Made by a program: the position numbers and the translations under genes
Assembly: GCF_933775445.1 (NCBI RefSeq)
Contig: NC_065874.1
Coordinates: forward strand, 31,070,501 to 31,134,500
Origin: Argentina anserina
Taxonomy: Eukaryota; Streptophyta; Magnoliopsida; Rosales; Rosaceae
Reading direction: 5' to 3'
DNA length: 64,000 nt
Notes under the pieces: generated by a model
The model's input: only the letters and a program-made list of their open reading frames with translations
Database searches by the model: none
What the model was told of the DNA's origin: nothing
Shown: positions 1 to 11,639 of the stretch, piece by piece
Position numbering within the stretch: position 1 is the first letter of the stretch
Layout of the letters: every line of letters starts with the position of its first letter

Positions 1-25
1 TAGAGTGATCAGTTCAGTTGAAACC

Positions 26-2818
26 ATGCTGAGTTCAATCAAAAACATGGTGTCTCGTAACGTAATTCCCAATAGGTGGAGAACCTCAGACGAGACTTCA
101 GTCCTGAACTGCAAGGCCAATTTCGGCAACTGGAAGACCAAGCTTGAGTCTGTCCTCAAGTTGAACCACGTCGACTACGTCCTCACCGAACCAAAGCCTC
201 CCGAGCCCACCACCGTAACCCCTCAAACTGGCGTCGCTCGCCACCAGAAATGGCTCGTCGACGACTCCCTCGCCCGCGGGCTCATCCTTGAAACACTCGA
301 CGCAACGGTTTACGTCTCTTATCTCCACCACCCCACCGCCGCGTCCCTCATGAAGGCCCTCACGGACTACTTCACTCAACCCTCAATGTTCCGGAGGCTC
401 GTCAAGTTCAGGCGCTACATGGAGCACAAGTTCGGGGAGGGCAAATCGGTAAATGAGCATGTGAAGGAGATGGGTTCCTTGGCTGCTGAGCTGGAGAATG
501 AGGGAGTTCAAGTTCCGGAGGAGTTGAAGGTTCTGATGCTCATCAATAGTTTGCCGGATAGGTGGAGAGAGACTATTGATGGGCTAATGGTGAACATGGA
601 TAAAGATGGTCCAGGTGAAATGGGTCTTGACAAGGTGACCAAGAGGCTCATTGACTTGGGTTTGAAGAAACACAGAGAAGAAAATCCAGACCTGTATGCT
701 ACTATAAAGGTTCAAACCCTCTCTTCAATACATTTCAAGCTGCATTGATCATTTGTTGCTTCTGATGATTTATATAACTATTATAGGTTTCCCGGGAGGA
801 GGATCTTTTTGAGCAGATTGGAAAAGACATCTTTTTCGGCCTTGTGGATCATAAGAAAATCAGAAGTTTTTGTATTTTGAAGGAGACGCCATTTGACCAA
901 TTTAAGGTTCATTAGTATTAACTGTATGAATAAGATTTATTTTCTTGTTCAGACTCCATCGTAATTGATTATCAATATGATCTGGATCGTATTCTTGTAT
1001 GAGTTGTCTCTGCTATCTTTTTCTCTGTGATATCAGCATAGTTACAATGCGCGCAATTTCATTCAACTTGGTCATTTTTGTTTGATGATTTTCCTTACGG
1101 GTTTAGGAAATAGGATTGAAGATCTTACAGTTCAGCTAAGATATGCAAGTACCAATCTAATGCAGCCTACGTTACATGATATCATATTACTAGAAGCATT
1201 AAATATATGCAATTAGGAATTTAGGATAATGTTTCTGTGGTATAAGCATTAAATCAGACCTCAGCTGAACAACTCTGTTTCAGAAATACTATCTACTCTT
1301 AATGCTAGAAAATATTGTTTTACACAATTATCTATGATATTATGTTCTGTCTTGCACTCATTATTGTTCTCCATAATGATTCATCCAGGAGGAGGTTGCG
1401 AAGGAGTTTGGCATACCAGTACAATATCAGAGGTACTGGAAATCGGATGAGGGTAAAATCAGTGAAAATCGCCCATGGCGTCGGTTGACACTTATGGAGG
1501 AAAGAGCATCTGTAATTATCTTCTGCTCTGATATCTTTGTCTGTAATTAATGTTCTTTTTGATGCATTTCTTTTGGTCAGACTCCGATGATAGTTGACTG
1601 ATCTGTTTGGTGATTGTCATCTTGTAGATGTTATCAGTACATACAAGTTACAATCTGATACTTTTACTAGTGTGCTTCTGTAAAGGAAAAAAATGCTATG
1701 ATTTCAGTACATACAAGTTACAATCTGTCTTAAAAATGCTATGTTATCAGTTAAGTTCTTTCATGTTGTACTTGGGTTTGATTTTCTTTGTTTCCTCGTA
1801 ACAAATTTACATAAAAAGCCCACAAATTGTCCAGACCTTCCATTTACACATTCGTGTTTATGCTGCTGATGTTTCTTTCTGCTATCTGTTTTCTTTGTTT
1901 CCTTTGATGAACTTTTATGGGACAGGTGTAATTTCTATATCTTCATTTGGTGCTTTTCATGTGCTACATGATTTCCGCACACTAGCCAATAAGCTACATT
2001 CTCTGGTCTGTCTTTGAGTAGGGGTTCATAGAGCGCTACATCCATGTTGTTTTAGAAAAATGCTTCATTATCTTGGTTGCTATATTAAAACTTAAAATTC
2101 ATCAGTGTTGCCCTATAGTTATGGCTAGTTGCTACCTTGGCCAAACATGAGATTTTCATTGAGAAGTCGGTCAGAGAGCATATCATATTTATGGCTACCT
2201 TTTTCTGATTAGAACATGGTATCTTCGTAAGTTTTTCTGCAGGAAATGCCAATTATTAAAAAAAAAATCTGGTTGAAGACTTTTAGAAATAATTTTCTTC
2301 AGCATCCTAATCTTCGTTCAAGGCATCATGTAGAGATTATTAAATGCTTTATTTCTGAGAAAACAGTATACATAATGTATAAAGAGTGATCAATAATGTT
2401 GTTTTTATCCCCAACTGAATCAATGAATGAAGTTCCTTGCAAATTCCCAAGAAAAAAAAAAGCATTGATGAGCTTATGTCCTTTATCTGTTTGCCTCTGT
2501 TCATTTATTGAGCGTTGCACATGTGTAACTTAATTTTGTTTTTCTTCCTCACATTGAAGGTTGAAGAGTTGACTGGTGATATCTCAGAAGTAGACTTGTT
2601 CTTAGAACTAGAGCTTGGGCCGGTAATATTGTCTGACAACTAAATATTAGTCCTTGCATGGATTATCTTTGCAACATTGTCTGATTTTCTGCACTTTGTT
2701 TAGGATGGACACCCTATCGCTCCACCTGACAGGACAACAGATGTCATTCTTCTCTTCTTTAAACTTTATGATCCTGAAGCAGAAAAACTACGGTACTTGT
2801 GAATTCTATTAAGGATCC

Positions 2819-2850
<32 letters not shown>

Positions 2851-3715
2851 TTGTCACTCATAACCAACATGAAGAATATCAGACATGATATCAGCTTGTT
2901 GTTTCCATAATGGCAGTTATGTTGGAAGGCTATTTGTGAATCTCACAGATAAACCTACTGAAATCTTACCGAAATTGAACAAGCTTTCTGGCTACTCCCT
3001 GGATCAAGAGATCGTCCTTTATGTGGTCAGTAATTACATTCCTGTCAGCTTCCTGTCACATTTTGCAGATAACTTTTATTAGCTCGACATTGTATATGCT
3101 GATAGTAGTTAGTAGTTAGAAGAGGTGTGTGCATTTATTTGTTTATGCTTTGTATCCATGTATGTATGAGAGAAGACCCTGCATGTGACCCAAACAAGCA
3201 TGGTTTCCCTTCCTCTATCTTAAAAGCTTGGTCAGACCTTTTTGAGTTTTTGTTTGGAATTAAACATTCTCTTGTATTGGCCTTTAAAAAATTGTACTGA
3301 GCCTTGGATTGAATTTGTCTGATGTCGAGCTCTCAATAATTAGCTTTTATTATTACTGCAGGGTTGACGGTGTTGACATCATATTGTTGTAGGCTAATAT
3401 ATCTTAATCGTGCTTTAATGCTTAGGAACTTGAGTTTAAACCCGAGGTCATCTGTCCCCTCATTGACATGGATCTTACATTTCGAGACATCGAGGTATTA
3501 TCCAAGTACTAAATGTTCGTGGATGGAATGCTGCTTGTAAGCATGTATTTATCCCTTTCTTTTGGTGTTCTGGTTTTCAGTTGGTTTCTGTGTTGTCGTA
3601 TATGCAGCTTCTGGAGGGAGATATTGTCTGCTTTCAAAAACCAACTGCAGTAGATAATGGTGGACGTTTCCCGAATCCAGATTTCCCTTCTTTTCTGAAG
3701 TCAGTGAGACAGTGA
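26..3715 (+). CDS. Chimeric gene: copia gag (UBN2) domain fused to UBP12/13 (USP7-type) C-terminal ubiquitin-like region
   Basis: Eight exons joined by GT-AG introns give an open 454-residue protein: 26-709, 787-906, 1389-1511, 2560-2622, 2704-2792, 2917-3025, 3426-3494, 3608-3715. Residues about 25-210 are a copia gag-like UBN2 domain (NWKTKLES, KSVNEHVKEMGSLAAEL, INSLPDRW). From about residue 215 the sequence becomes plant UBP12/13: PDLYATIK at the end of exon 1 joins VSREEDLFEQIGKD, then EEVAKEFGIPVQ, LFLELELGP, ILLFFKLYDPEAEKLR, YVGRLFVN and GDIVCFQKP, ending at PSFLKSVRQ. This is the region that in USP7 binds partners such as ICP0. The MATH and catalytic domains are absent, so it cannot be a protease. 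The junction lies inside exon 1 and the UBP introns are kept, so the fusion arose at DNA level rather than by retroposition. The start is the first in-frame ATG; an exon upstream of the window is possible. Function unknown; a partner-binding decoy is inference. Confidence 0.8.
2817..2851. repeat. (ATT)n microsatellite in intron 5 of the chimeric gene
   Basis: A run of about ten TTA/ATT triplets sits just after exon 5 of the gag-UBP chimera. It is a simple sequence repeat with no coding role and is probably length-variable. Confidence 0.85.
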
Positions 3716-4587
3716 CTATATCTCATGCTGAAGTAAGCCTTTCAAAACCTTCTCCATGTATACGTGAAACTGCTATTCTTTTTAGGTTCTGTGTTTTCTC
3801 TGGTAGCTGCGTGAGAAGTTTGATTTAGCTGATAATGCCTAAATTGTTTTTTTGTTATGACATTTAAGGCATTAAATCCTTTCTTGCTTTCCTATGGATA
3901 TTCTCTTTCATCTATCCTCTTTCGATCAGAAGGCATTAATTCCTGTTTCCATTCCATGTTACCTGTGACTACCAATCACCTATATTGGAAAGCCATACTG
4001 GGATTTTCTCGAGATTAGATCAGAAGAGTAACAATGTGAGGTGAACTGGGACAAAAAAAATTGGCAGTTAATAAGATATTCTTTGAATTATATGATTAAG
4101 AGTTTGGGTTGCAAAGTGGGTATGGTTGTGTTGGGAATGAGTGTGACATAGATTTTGCTTTTGATTATTGTTATTCAACTACTTGTGGCAATATGGAATG
4201 AATAGTAGCCTTTTGATTTTGATTTCCGTGTATATGATAAAGAAAGTCTTCTTGTTTCTTGTAGGATGATTGACCTCGTGACTGACATCAGCAGCGAACC
4301 AAAAGTCAATACTTATTGTGAATGCATAACAGTTTAGCTGGAAAATAATATACGCCTTACTGGAAACTTATTTATTAATTGAGTCTACTTTAAGTCGCAT
4401 ACTGCAAGTTAACTTTTGCTGTCAGAAATACTACAGTCACTTTGATATATGCGACTAATGCAGTGATGAAAGATTGCTGGAGAATTTGCTGTATGGTTTG
4501 TAGATTTACCAAAGTTAACTAGTGATGAAAGATTACCGAAGAATTTGATACACAGTGTAGTTCTAATCCTGTGTTTGTACGATATTT
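3716..4587. other. 3' flank of the chimeric gene, no gene seen
   Basis: AT-rich sequence following the stop codon of the chimera. It presumably includes the 3' UTR. I see no further UBP-like exon: the deubiquitinase homology stops at PSFL, before the rest of the UBP12/13 C terminus. No other gene or repeat was recognised. Confidence 0.5.
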
Positions 4588-5935
4588 ACTATATATTAAT
4601 TTGACAAGCACTATTTATAATCCTGTGTTTGTACGATATTAATGTTCATAAGCTTTGTGTAAATTACAATTTTGTCCTTATTATGATTTTAATCACATAC
4701 TTGCCACTGATCTATGTATAAATCTAGTAGTGATAAATACGCATCATAATTTTTTCTCAGCTCTTGTTCTCATGCTTCACTCTCCATCTCAGAGTTTCCT
4801 CAATTATCTAAATCATTGGAAACCATGTATTTTCGCTTTTGTCCCCACTTTTAATTACTAAATTTAGTGCACAATTACAGTTGTATGCGCCCATTTTTTC
4901 TGCCTAATGATGTTTTAAAAAACATAGAATATATGTTTCAAGTTACCGCGGGGTACAATAATATCAGTGCTCTCTAGATACTATAATCGAATATCAATGT
5001 TTATTATATATTTCACTTATACGTATATTTTCCGGTAAATCTGTATGAAGCTTAATTATACAATGTCATATATTATGTTCAAAAACTATGCTGCAACTTG
5101 CTTACTTTCTACCTAATAACGTAGTATTCCAACATGAACATTGACATTAACACAAAGCCGCAGCAACGCACGACCTTGATCCCGAGTATATATATTAATT
5201 TGACAAACACTATTCATGTTATTGTTCATATGTTTTGTGTGAAATTACAATTTTGTCCTTATTTTGATTTTAATCACATACTTGCTACTGACCCATGTAT
5301 AAAATTCGGTAGTGATGAACACTCGTCAAAATTTTTCTCGGCTCTTGCTCTCACTGCTTCGCTCTCCATCCCGAAGCTTCCATGTCAATCTGGGTTTCTT
5401 CCTCAGCCATCTACTTCATTTGGAAACCGTGTATTTTCCATTTTTATCCCCACTTTTAGTTACTAAATTTGGTGCCCAATTACAGTTTCACCCCTCTGTT
5501 CTTTACTTTGACGTTATTGTGAAGTTTTGATTCTCTGCTCCGTCCTTGCATACTCTCAAATATATACATGTTAGACCAAAATCATCAAATATGAAACTGA
5601 TGTGTATCGAGTGCTATCCCTCTTCTCCCTTCTCTCTGTTTTTTTTTTGGAAGGGATGTCGCGCCCCTCTTCTATGCCTAATGATGCTTCAAAAAGAAGA
5701 GAATATATGTTTTAAGTTATCGTAGATACTAGAATCGAATATCAATGTTTATTACATACTTCACTTATACATGTATTTCCGGTAAATCTATATGAACCTT
5801 ATTTTTACAATACCATATTATGTTCAAAAACTTCGCTGCAACTTGCATGCTTTTTACCTAACAACATATTCCAATATGAACATTGACATTAACACAAAAC
5901 AGCAGCAACGCACGGCCTCGATCCCTAGTTTACTA
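4588..5935 (+). repeat. Tandem pair of related Helitron-like repeats
   Basis: Two diverged direct copies lie at about 4588-5180 and 5190-5935. They share ACAATTTTGTCCTTATT (about 4667 and 5248), TCGAATATCAATGTTTATTA (about 4987 and 5736), and a 3' end of the form GCAGCAACGCACG followed by a CGATCCC-type stretch. The second copy is about 200 bp longer in its middle and ends at CCCTAGT, resembling a Helitron CTAG terminus. No long coding sequence is present. Helitron assignment rests on the end only and could be wrong; the duplication itself is clear. Confidence 0.5.
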
Positions 5936-6394
5936 CTTATTATTTAGTGGTGTTCTGTCCATCGGTTTATGAACAGTGTCGGCTACAGCGACTCGGCTCG
6001 GCTCCTACACTACTTTTTTCGCTTACAATAAAACCTCGTACGTTACACAAGGTGATGAAAAATATAAAACTGAACTAAAACACAGGCAGCAAATGATCAA
6101 ATGAACATATATGATTTAACATGGACCATAAATGATAATTGGAATTGATATTTTGCTCATTTTTATAACCCATAGGGCAAAGGGGAAGCCTCTTTCTAAC
6201 ATTATAGCATATGCACTGTCTTTGGGCTCTTCTAACATACAATTTGTCAAGCATGAGAATTCCAGAAGAACCAACAATTCTTGATGGCATCTTTTGTATT
6301 TTTTTTTTAATTTTGAGACATTGCTTGATTTTTTTTATAATTAGCTGATTCAAATGTAATTATTTTATAAGAATCCCTTAAAATCACTGTTATA

Positions 6395-6835
6395 AAAAGT
6401 GGCCGCCTAGGCGCTAGGAGGTCGGTCACCGCTGCAATTTTTGCTTCGGCGGCCATCCTTGGCGTTATGTGAATTAAGTGCCGCGTAGGCAGTCCTAGAC
6501 GCCTTTAAGCATCCAAAAATCAGTTGACTAAAAAAAACTAAAAAAACTTGAGATTTAATATTGCATTTTTTTATAATTTATCTTTTGTTGTAATATTTTT
6601 ATATGGACTTTGCACTTAAATTATTGTGAATTAAGACTATTTTCAAAATTAATATTGAGCATTATTATACATTTTTAATCATAAAAATAATTTAAATACA
6701 TGTATAAAAATAAATAAATATTTAATAATTCAAAACCGCATAGACGTCGTCTAGCTGTCTAGGCGCTAAAAGGTAGTTGTCCGCCTGCATACCGCCTAAT
6801 GCTTTTTCGAACCTTGCTTAAAATTATCTCATATT
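6395..6835. mobile_element. Putative MITE-like element with GGCGCTAGG-rich ends
   Basis: Both ends of this roughly 440-bp stretch are rich in CCGCCTAGGCGCTAGG-type motifs (about 6402-6425 and 6745-6805) in partly inverted arrangement around an AT-rich core. This matches a common class of short plant repeats. I could not define exact termini or a target-site duplication, so class and limits are tentative. Confidence 0.35.
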
Positions 6836-7499
6836 GTAATATGATTTTTTTACCAAATTATAAAATGGTACCATTTGTTATAAAAATATATTATTAAAAA
6901 GTCACAACTTATATGCCAATTATAATGTCACTTCCATTTTAATAAAAAAAAACTATAAAAAGGTCAAGTTATATAATACAAAATTATAAAAAGGTCACAT
7001 TTTGCCTTTTTCATGTGACTATTTTACCCTTCCTTTCTTTTTCTTCTCTTCTTCTTCTTATTTCTTCTTCACCTAATTTCAGTCATACTTTGGCCATCTG
7101 GTGATAGATTTGAGTTTGGTTGGTACCGTTGGAAATATCTCTATCCCCACTTTCATTTAATACCATACTCACTCCGAACCGACTACCGTATATTGTGCAT
7201 CAACCTTCGCAAGGGGCAGCCCTCGTCCATAGTGATGTTCCAAGCTATTCCGGCAAAATCGGAGCTCAAAACTCTCCAATTTTAGTTATTATATTTATTC
7301 TAAGCATACTCATACTAATCTCTTTTGAATTTTAACATTATTTCGTAGATTTAAATATTTCTCTCATCAAGCCACACTACATGTCACACTGCTTTATGTA
7401 ACTGTTGTGAAGAAATGAGAAGAAGAAAATGACTAGAAATAACGAACTTTTGTCTACTTTATATGATATTGAATTTTTCAAATTAACTCATACGATTCA

Positions 7500-8000
7500 A
7501 ATATCGACACTGATGTTGTCATACAGAACACTACCAATCACACTATTAGTCACACAAAAATTTAGCAGCTACACTATCAGTCACACCACCAATCACCCTA
7601 CCAATCACACAAAACATTTGTCAACTACGATATTAGTTACACCACCAATCACACAAACATTGTTCTGTGACAGGTGGTGTGACATGTAAATTACACTTGT
7701 AGTTGTGACAAGTAATGTGACGAATAATGTGACGGGTAAACTGATAGTCATACAACAATCCACACTACCAGTCACACTAACTTTCCGTGACAAGTAGTGT
7801 GACAGGTAAACTGATAGTCACACTACCAGTCACACTAACTTTTTCATGTGACAAACATTGTTCAGTGACGGGTGGTGTGACATGTATATTACACTTGTAG
7901 CTGTGACAAGTAATGTGACGGTAAACTGATAGTCATACTACCATCCACAGTACGAGTCACACTGACAGGTAATGTAAACTGATAGTCACACTATACTTCT
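7500..8000. repeat. Degenerate GTGAC/GTCAC tandem and inverted repeats
   Basis: Dense alternation of GTGTGACATGTA, GTGACAAGTAATGTGACG, AAACTGATAGTCACACTAC and CAGTCACACTAACT blocks. A larger unit of about 200 bp recurs: the block beginning ACATTGTTC and running through TTACACTTGTAG occurs near 7650 and again near 7855. Because GTGAC and GTCAC blocks alternate, the strand can fold into many short hairpins. No gene is supported here. Confidence 0.6.
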
Positions 8001-8640
8001 CCAGCTTCTTCATTACTTTCATCGAGATCTTCACCACATTCAGTCCCGCTGACGCCTCCCTCATCTGATCCAAACGACATCGCCATCCAGCCCAACCTTG
8101 GCTCTGCCCAGTGGTGCCGATGGGTGCGACCATGAAAATTGGGCACCTTAAAAAATATACAAAATTTTCGATTAGGCACCCAGAAAATTTCTCTGAGCAC
8201 CTATGTCGTCATCATCATCATCTTCTCCGACCATGAGGCTGCGACACCACCTGACAAATCTCACTCATATCGACTCTACTCTCTCCAAGAAGCTTGAGGA
8301 CCTCATCCCGTCTCCAGATCTGGTAGCCACCCTGAAGTCATCAACCTCTTTGTTAGGCAACGCCACCCCATCCAAAGCCTTGGGCGATCTGTGAAGAGTC
8401 AGCGGGGGTAATTTCAAATCGGGGAGCGATGTTGAAGCCGTTGAGGGCGGCAATGATGGGTGTCGGCAAAGTACAAGCATGAGGTTGAGTTCATAGAGAA
8501 GTGAGACTCATTGTTACGAGCACTCAGTTTCTGAGAAGAGTGGAGAATCAGAGAGATTTGAACTCGAACGAATGACGACGAGAACTGAGTTGTTTACAAT
8601 CCCCTATTATAATAGGATTTCTATATAATGTAGAAATATT
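8001..8640. other. Gene-like fragment of unknown origin
   Basis: Higher GC than its surroundings. A 63-codon plus-strand reading frame at 8203-8394 (a serine run, then LSKKLEDLIPSPDLVATL) and an overlapping minus-strand frame look like debris from a gene, but neither continues into a credible exon. The pattern KLxDLxxSPDLVATL faintly resembles the start of vesicle-tethering proteins, which I do not consider an identification. Not called as a gene. Confidence 0.25.
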
Positions 8641-8689
8641 CATTATACTTACCTAAATTCTACTTTGTAATCCTCTTCTATAAATATAT

Positions 8690-9400
8690 AGATTCCACCC
8701 TCAATCAAAAAACTATGATTGTGTTCAGGTCTTAATTAATTATTTTTAGATGGACTTGAGATTCAACTCATGTTAATTATTTGGTTCGGGGTTTTATATT
8801 TTTCAAGATAAGACCCAAGCGGATTTAGGTCCGAAATGAATCGGTTCGGTTCTCGGCTCTCGGTTCTATTCGGTTCCAAAATGACTACATTACTCGGTAA
8901 TCTTCATAATACATTCAAGCATTTAATGCAATATATAATTATATAACTCTATCAATAAGCAAGAGAAATCAACCAAATTAAAAAAATCTCACAATATAAT
9001 ATATGAAGTCTTAGACAATTAAATCAACATTCAATTTTAAAGTAAAACAAATGACAATCCCTAATAAAATTCTTAGTTCTTTTAGTTAAAGTCTCTCGCA
9101 CGAAATCAAATGCACTAGAGACTTGTTAAAGTGGAATGACATGTTTAATTCTAAATAACCCTTCACAAAAATTACCCTAATAATCTAACGGTTCATATCA
9201 TTTTAGTATAAATCTGACGGTAATCGGTTCCTATATTGTTTTTAGAATAAGATCCGAATCATATTTGAATTTTCTTAATCCGTTCGGATTCTAAATAAAA
9301 AATATTTATTAAAAAAATAACCCGACCCGACCTGTCTTATTTAGCTTGGATTGAATCGGATCGGTTCTGTTTGGCCCAATCCAAATGCACAGCCCTACAA
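8690..9400. mobile_element. Decayed non-autonomous DNA element, tentative
   Basis: AT-rich sequence flanked by TCGGTTCGGTTCTCGG (about 8838-8855) and by GAATCGGATCGGTTCTGTT (about 9353) followed by CCAAATGCACAGCCCTAC (about 9380-9397). The CAGCCCTA end (reverse complement TAGGGCTGTGCA) is common at ends of plant non-autonomous elements. No coding sequence or target-site duplication was found. Confidence 0.3.
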
Positions 9401-9486
9401 AAAACCACATCTCAAAATTCTCTAATAAGAATTCTGTCAATCTGTCATACAATGGGAGATAGGCGGTCACATCAACATCATCGCCG

Positions 9487-10137
9487 ATGGCAAACCCAAA
9501 CCGTCAAACCGCAGACAGACTGAACTATAAGGCCAATTTCGGCGACTGGAGAACCAAGCTGGAGTCTTCCCTGGAGGAGAACCAAGTCAAGTACGTCCTT
9601 ACCGCACCAAAGCCTCCCGAGCCTACCGCCAAAACCCCTCAAAACGACGTCGCCATCCACCAGAAATGGTTGCTCGACGACAAAACCGCCCGCAACGTCA
9701 TCCTCGGAGCATTCCACGAAAAGGTTTGCGTGTCTTATCATCACCACACAACCGCCGCGTCCCTCTTGGAGGCCCTCACGGAGCACTTCACTAAAGTGAC
9801 TAAACCCTCCGCCATGTCCCGGAGACTGGTCAAGTTCAGACGCTACATGGAGCACAAGTTGGCCGAGGGAAAATCAGTAAATGAGCACGTACTGGAGATG
9901 GGTTCCATGGCTACTGAGCTGGAGAGTGAGGGAGTGGAAGTTTCAGAGGAGGAGTTGCAGGTTTTGATGCTGATGAATAGTCTGCCGGATAGTTGGAATG
10001 AGACGGTTGGAAGGCTAATGGAGAACATGGATACAGAAGAAACGGGTCTCGACAAGGTGACCGAGAGGCTCATTAACTTGGGTTTCACGAAACAGCGATC
10101 GGGAAGACAGAAGAAAGAAACAACCGTCTCTTACTAA
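9487..10137 (+). CDS. Intact UBN2 (copia gag-like) protein, paralogue of the chimera's N-terminal half
   Basis: A single open frame of 216 residues from ATG at 9487. It aligns along its whole length with the gag half of the gene at 26-3715: GDWRTKLESSLEENQ, KPPEPT, MEHKLAEGKSVNEHVLEM, LMNSLPDSWNET and LDKVTERLINLG. It has no zinc knuckle, protease or reverse transcriptase behind it and no LTRs around it, so it is not part of an intact retrotransposon. Similarity to the first copy continues past the stop into the homologous introns, to about 10540, showing a segmental duplication at DNA level. The frame is open although the UBP part has decayed, so it could be expressed alone. Role unknown. 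Confidence 0.6.
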   Translation: MANPNRQTADRLNYKANFGDWRTKLESSLEENQVKYVLTAPKPPEPTAKTPQNDVAIHQKWLLDDKTARNVILGAFHEKVCVSYHHHTTAASLLEALTEHFTKVTKPSAMSRRLVKFRRYMEHKLAEGKSVNEHVLEMGSMATELESEGVEVSEEELQVLMLMNSLPDSWNETVGRLMENMDTEETGLDKVTERLINLGFTKQRSGRQKKETTVSY

Positions 10138-10203
10138 GCCCCTAACTTAATTTCAAGCTTCAATCGTCACTCGCTGCTAATGATTAGTTATATAATTTTA
10201 TAG

Positions 10204-10257
10204 GTTTCCCGGGAGGATCTTGTGGAGCAGATTAGAAGAGACTTTCTTTTCGACTGA
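10204..10257 (+). pseudogene. Remnant of the UBP12/13 second exon behind the paralogue
   Basis: Immediately after an intact TTTTATAG acceptor the sequence reads VSREDLVEQIRRDFLFD then TGA. It corresponds to VSREEDLFEQIGKDIFFG in the intact chimera. One E codon is missing and the frame stops after 17 residues. Later UBP exons are not detectable downstream. If the acceptor is still used, the gag protein would gain a short tail; otherwise this is debris. Confidence 0.7.
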
Positions 10258-10693
10258 TTTAAGGTCCATTCGTATTATCAAGATTGATTTTCTTGTTTAA
10301 ACTCCATTGTAATCTATTCTCAATATGATTTGGATTTTATATATTATTGTCTGCCGTCTTTTGCATCCTCTCCTATATCAGCATAGATTTACAATGCAAT
10401 TTCACTTTCGTCATGCATGCAGTAGATTTTTCTTTGGAGGTTTTTTCCTTACAAGTGTAGGAAATGTGATGGAAGATCTTACACTGTTAACCTAAGTATA
10501 TTCCCAATCTAATGCAGCCTATGTTACCGTAGAAACAATTATAAACATTTACTAGAGCACAGCTACACAACTCGGTTTCTAAAATCCTATATATCTACTT
10601 TTAGTTTTTTTTTTTGAAAAATATATCTACTTTTAGTTGGTTTAAAGAAAACTTGAAGATAACATACTTCAAGTTGTTACATTCTTAGATGCT

Positions 10694-10736
<43 letters not shown>

Positions 10737-11298
10737 GCTTATGTGATGATATTTTACTTATTTGTTTGGTTGACTGGTTGTTAACTGCTACTACACCTCG
10801 ATCTCAATTTGTATGTATAGTTAGAGCCCTATGTCACGATCTACATTCTTACTGCATTTAGGGACGTTGGGTGCAACTGTAGTAAGTTGATGAGCAGTGA
10901 TATATGGGGCTTCACATATTTAGGCTATGTGTCAAGCATAATTCTATATACACATTATATTCTTTTCTAAATTATGCAATATCATTATTAAGTAAAAAGA
11001 CTATCAATTTTTTTTTCAAATCTAATTATTATTATTATTATTTTAATTATCTAAGGTTATAATTTATTCCTACATTTGACTTCTGTTTTTTTTTCTTAAT
11101 TAAATTTGATTGATTAATGATAATTTTTACATCTTCTGTTACAAGGATCTCATGAATATAATTAATATTTTAATATATTTTCTTTCCATATTTAGATTTT
11201 TTTATTTTTCTTTAATTTACTAGCTATTGCAACTATGTAAGGAAATAATCATTTTCATGAATAAGGCACTATTTCAATATGAATTTTGTTAGAATTAC
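10258..11298. other. Duplicated intron sequence then AT-rich spacer
   Basis: About 10258-10540 aligns with intron 2 of the chimeric gene (shared CAATATGAT.TGGAT, TATATCAGCATAG, CAATCTAATGCAGCCTA). After that I see only AT-rich sequence with simple repeats. No gene. Confidence 0.55.
10690..10734. repeat. (CT)n microsatellite
   Basis: An uninterrupted CT dinucleotide run of about 45 bp, downstream of the duplicated gag-like gene. Likely length-variable. Confidence 0.95.
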
Positions 11299-11303
11299 CC
11301 AAT

Positions 11304-11487
11304 TGTTCCGGGAGAATTACTATTCTACCCTTGTATGTGTCTTAGCCTAATAGGTTTCCTGTTAGGAGATAGATTAGCATCTCCGTAATAGATTAGGACT
11401 CCGAATCCTACGGGATTGTGGTTTTGTAATGCCTATATATAGGCCCCCATATCATTCAATAATACACAATTATTTCATCATGAAACA
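11304..11487 (+). repeat. 5' LTR of the copia element
   Basis: 184 bp, TG...CA ends. It contains a TATA motif TATATATA at 11434-11441, a likely promoter for the element, followed by the R/U5 part CAATAATACACAATTATTTC. Differs from the 3' LTR at two positions. Confidence 0.95.
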
Positions 11488-11639
11488 CGTTATCAGCACG
11501 TTGCTCTAAAACCCTGAACTTTTAGAGCCTTAGAAATTTTTTCTCTTCTCCACCGCCGGCCACCGTCGTTTCTGGCCTCCGACATCTTCCGTCGACGTTC
11601 CTCGTCGGCGCAGCCCCTGCTCGCCGTCGCTGCAGTCCC

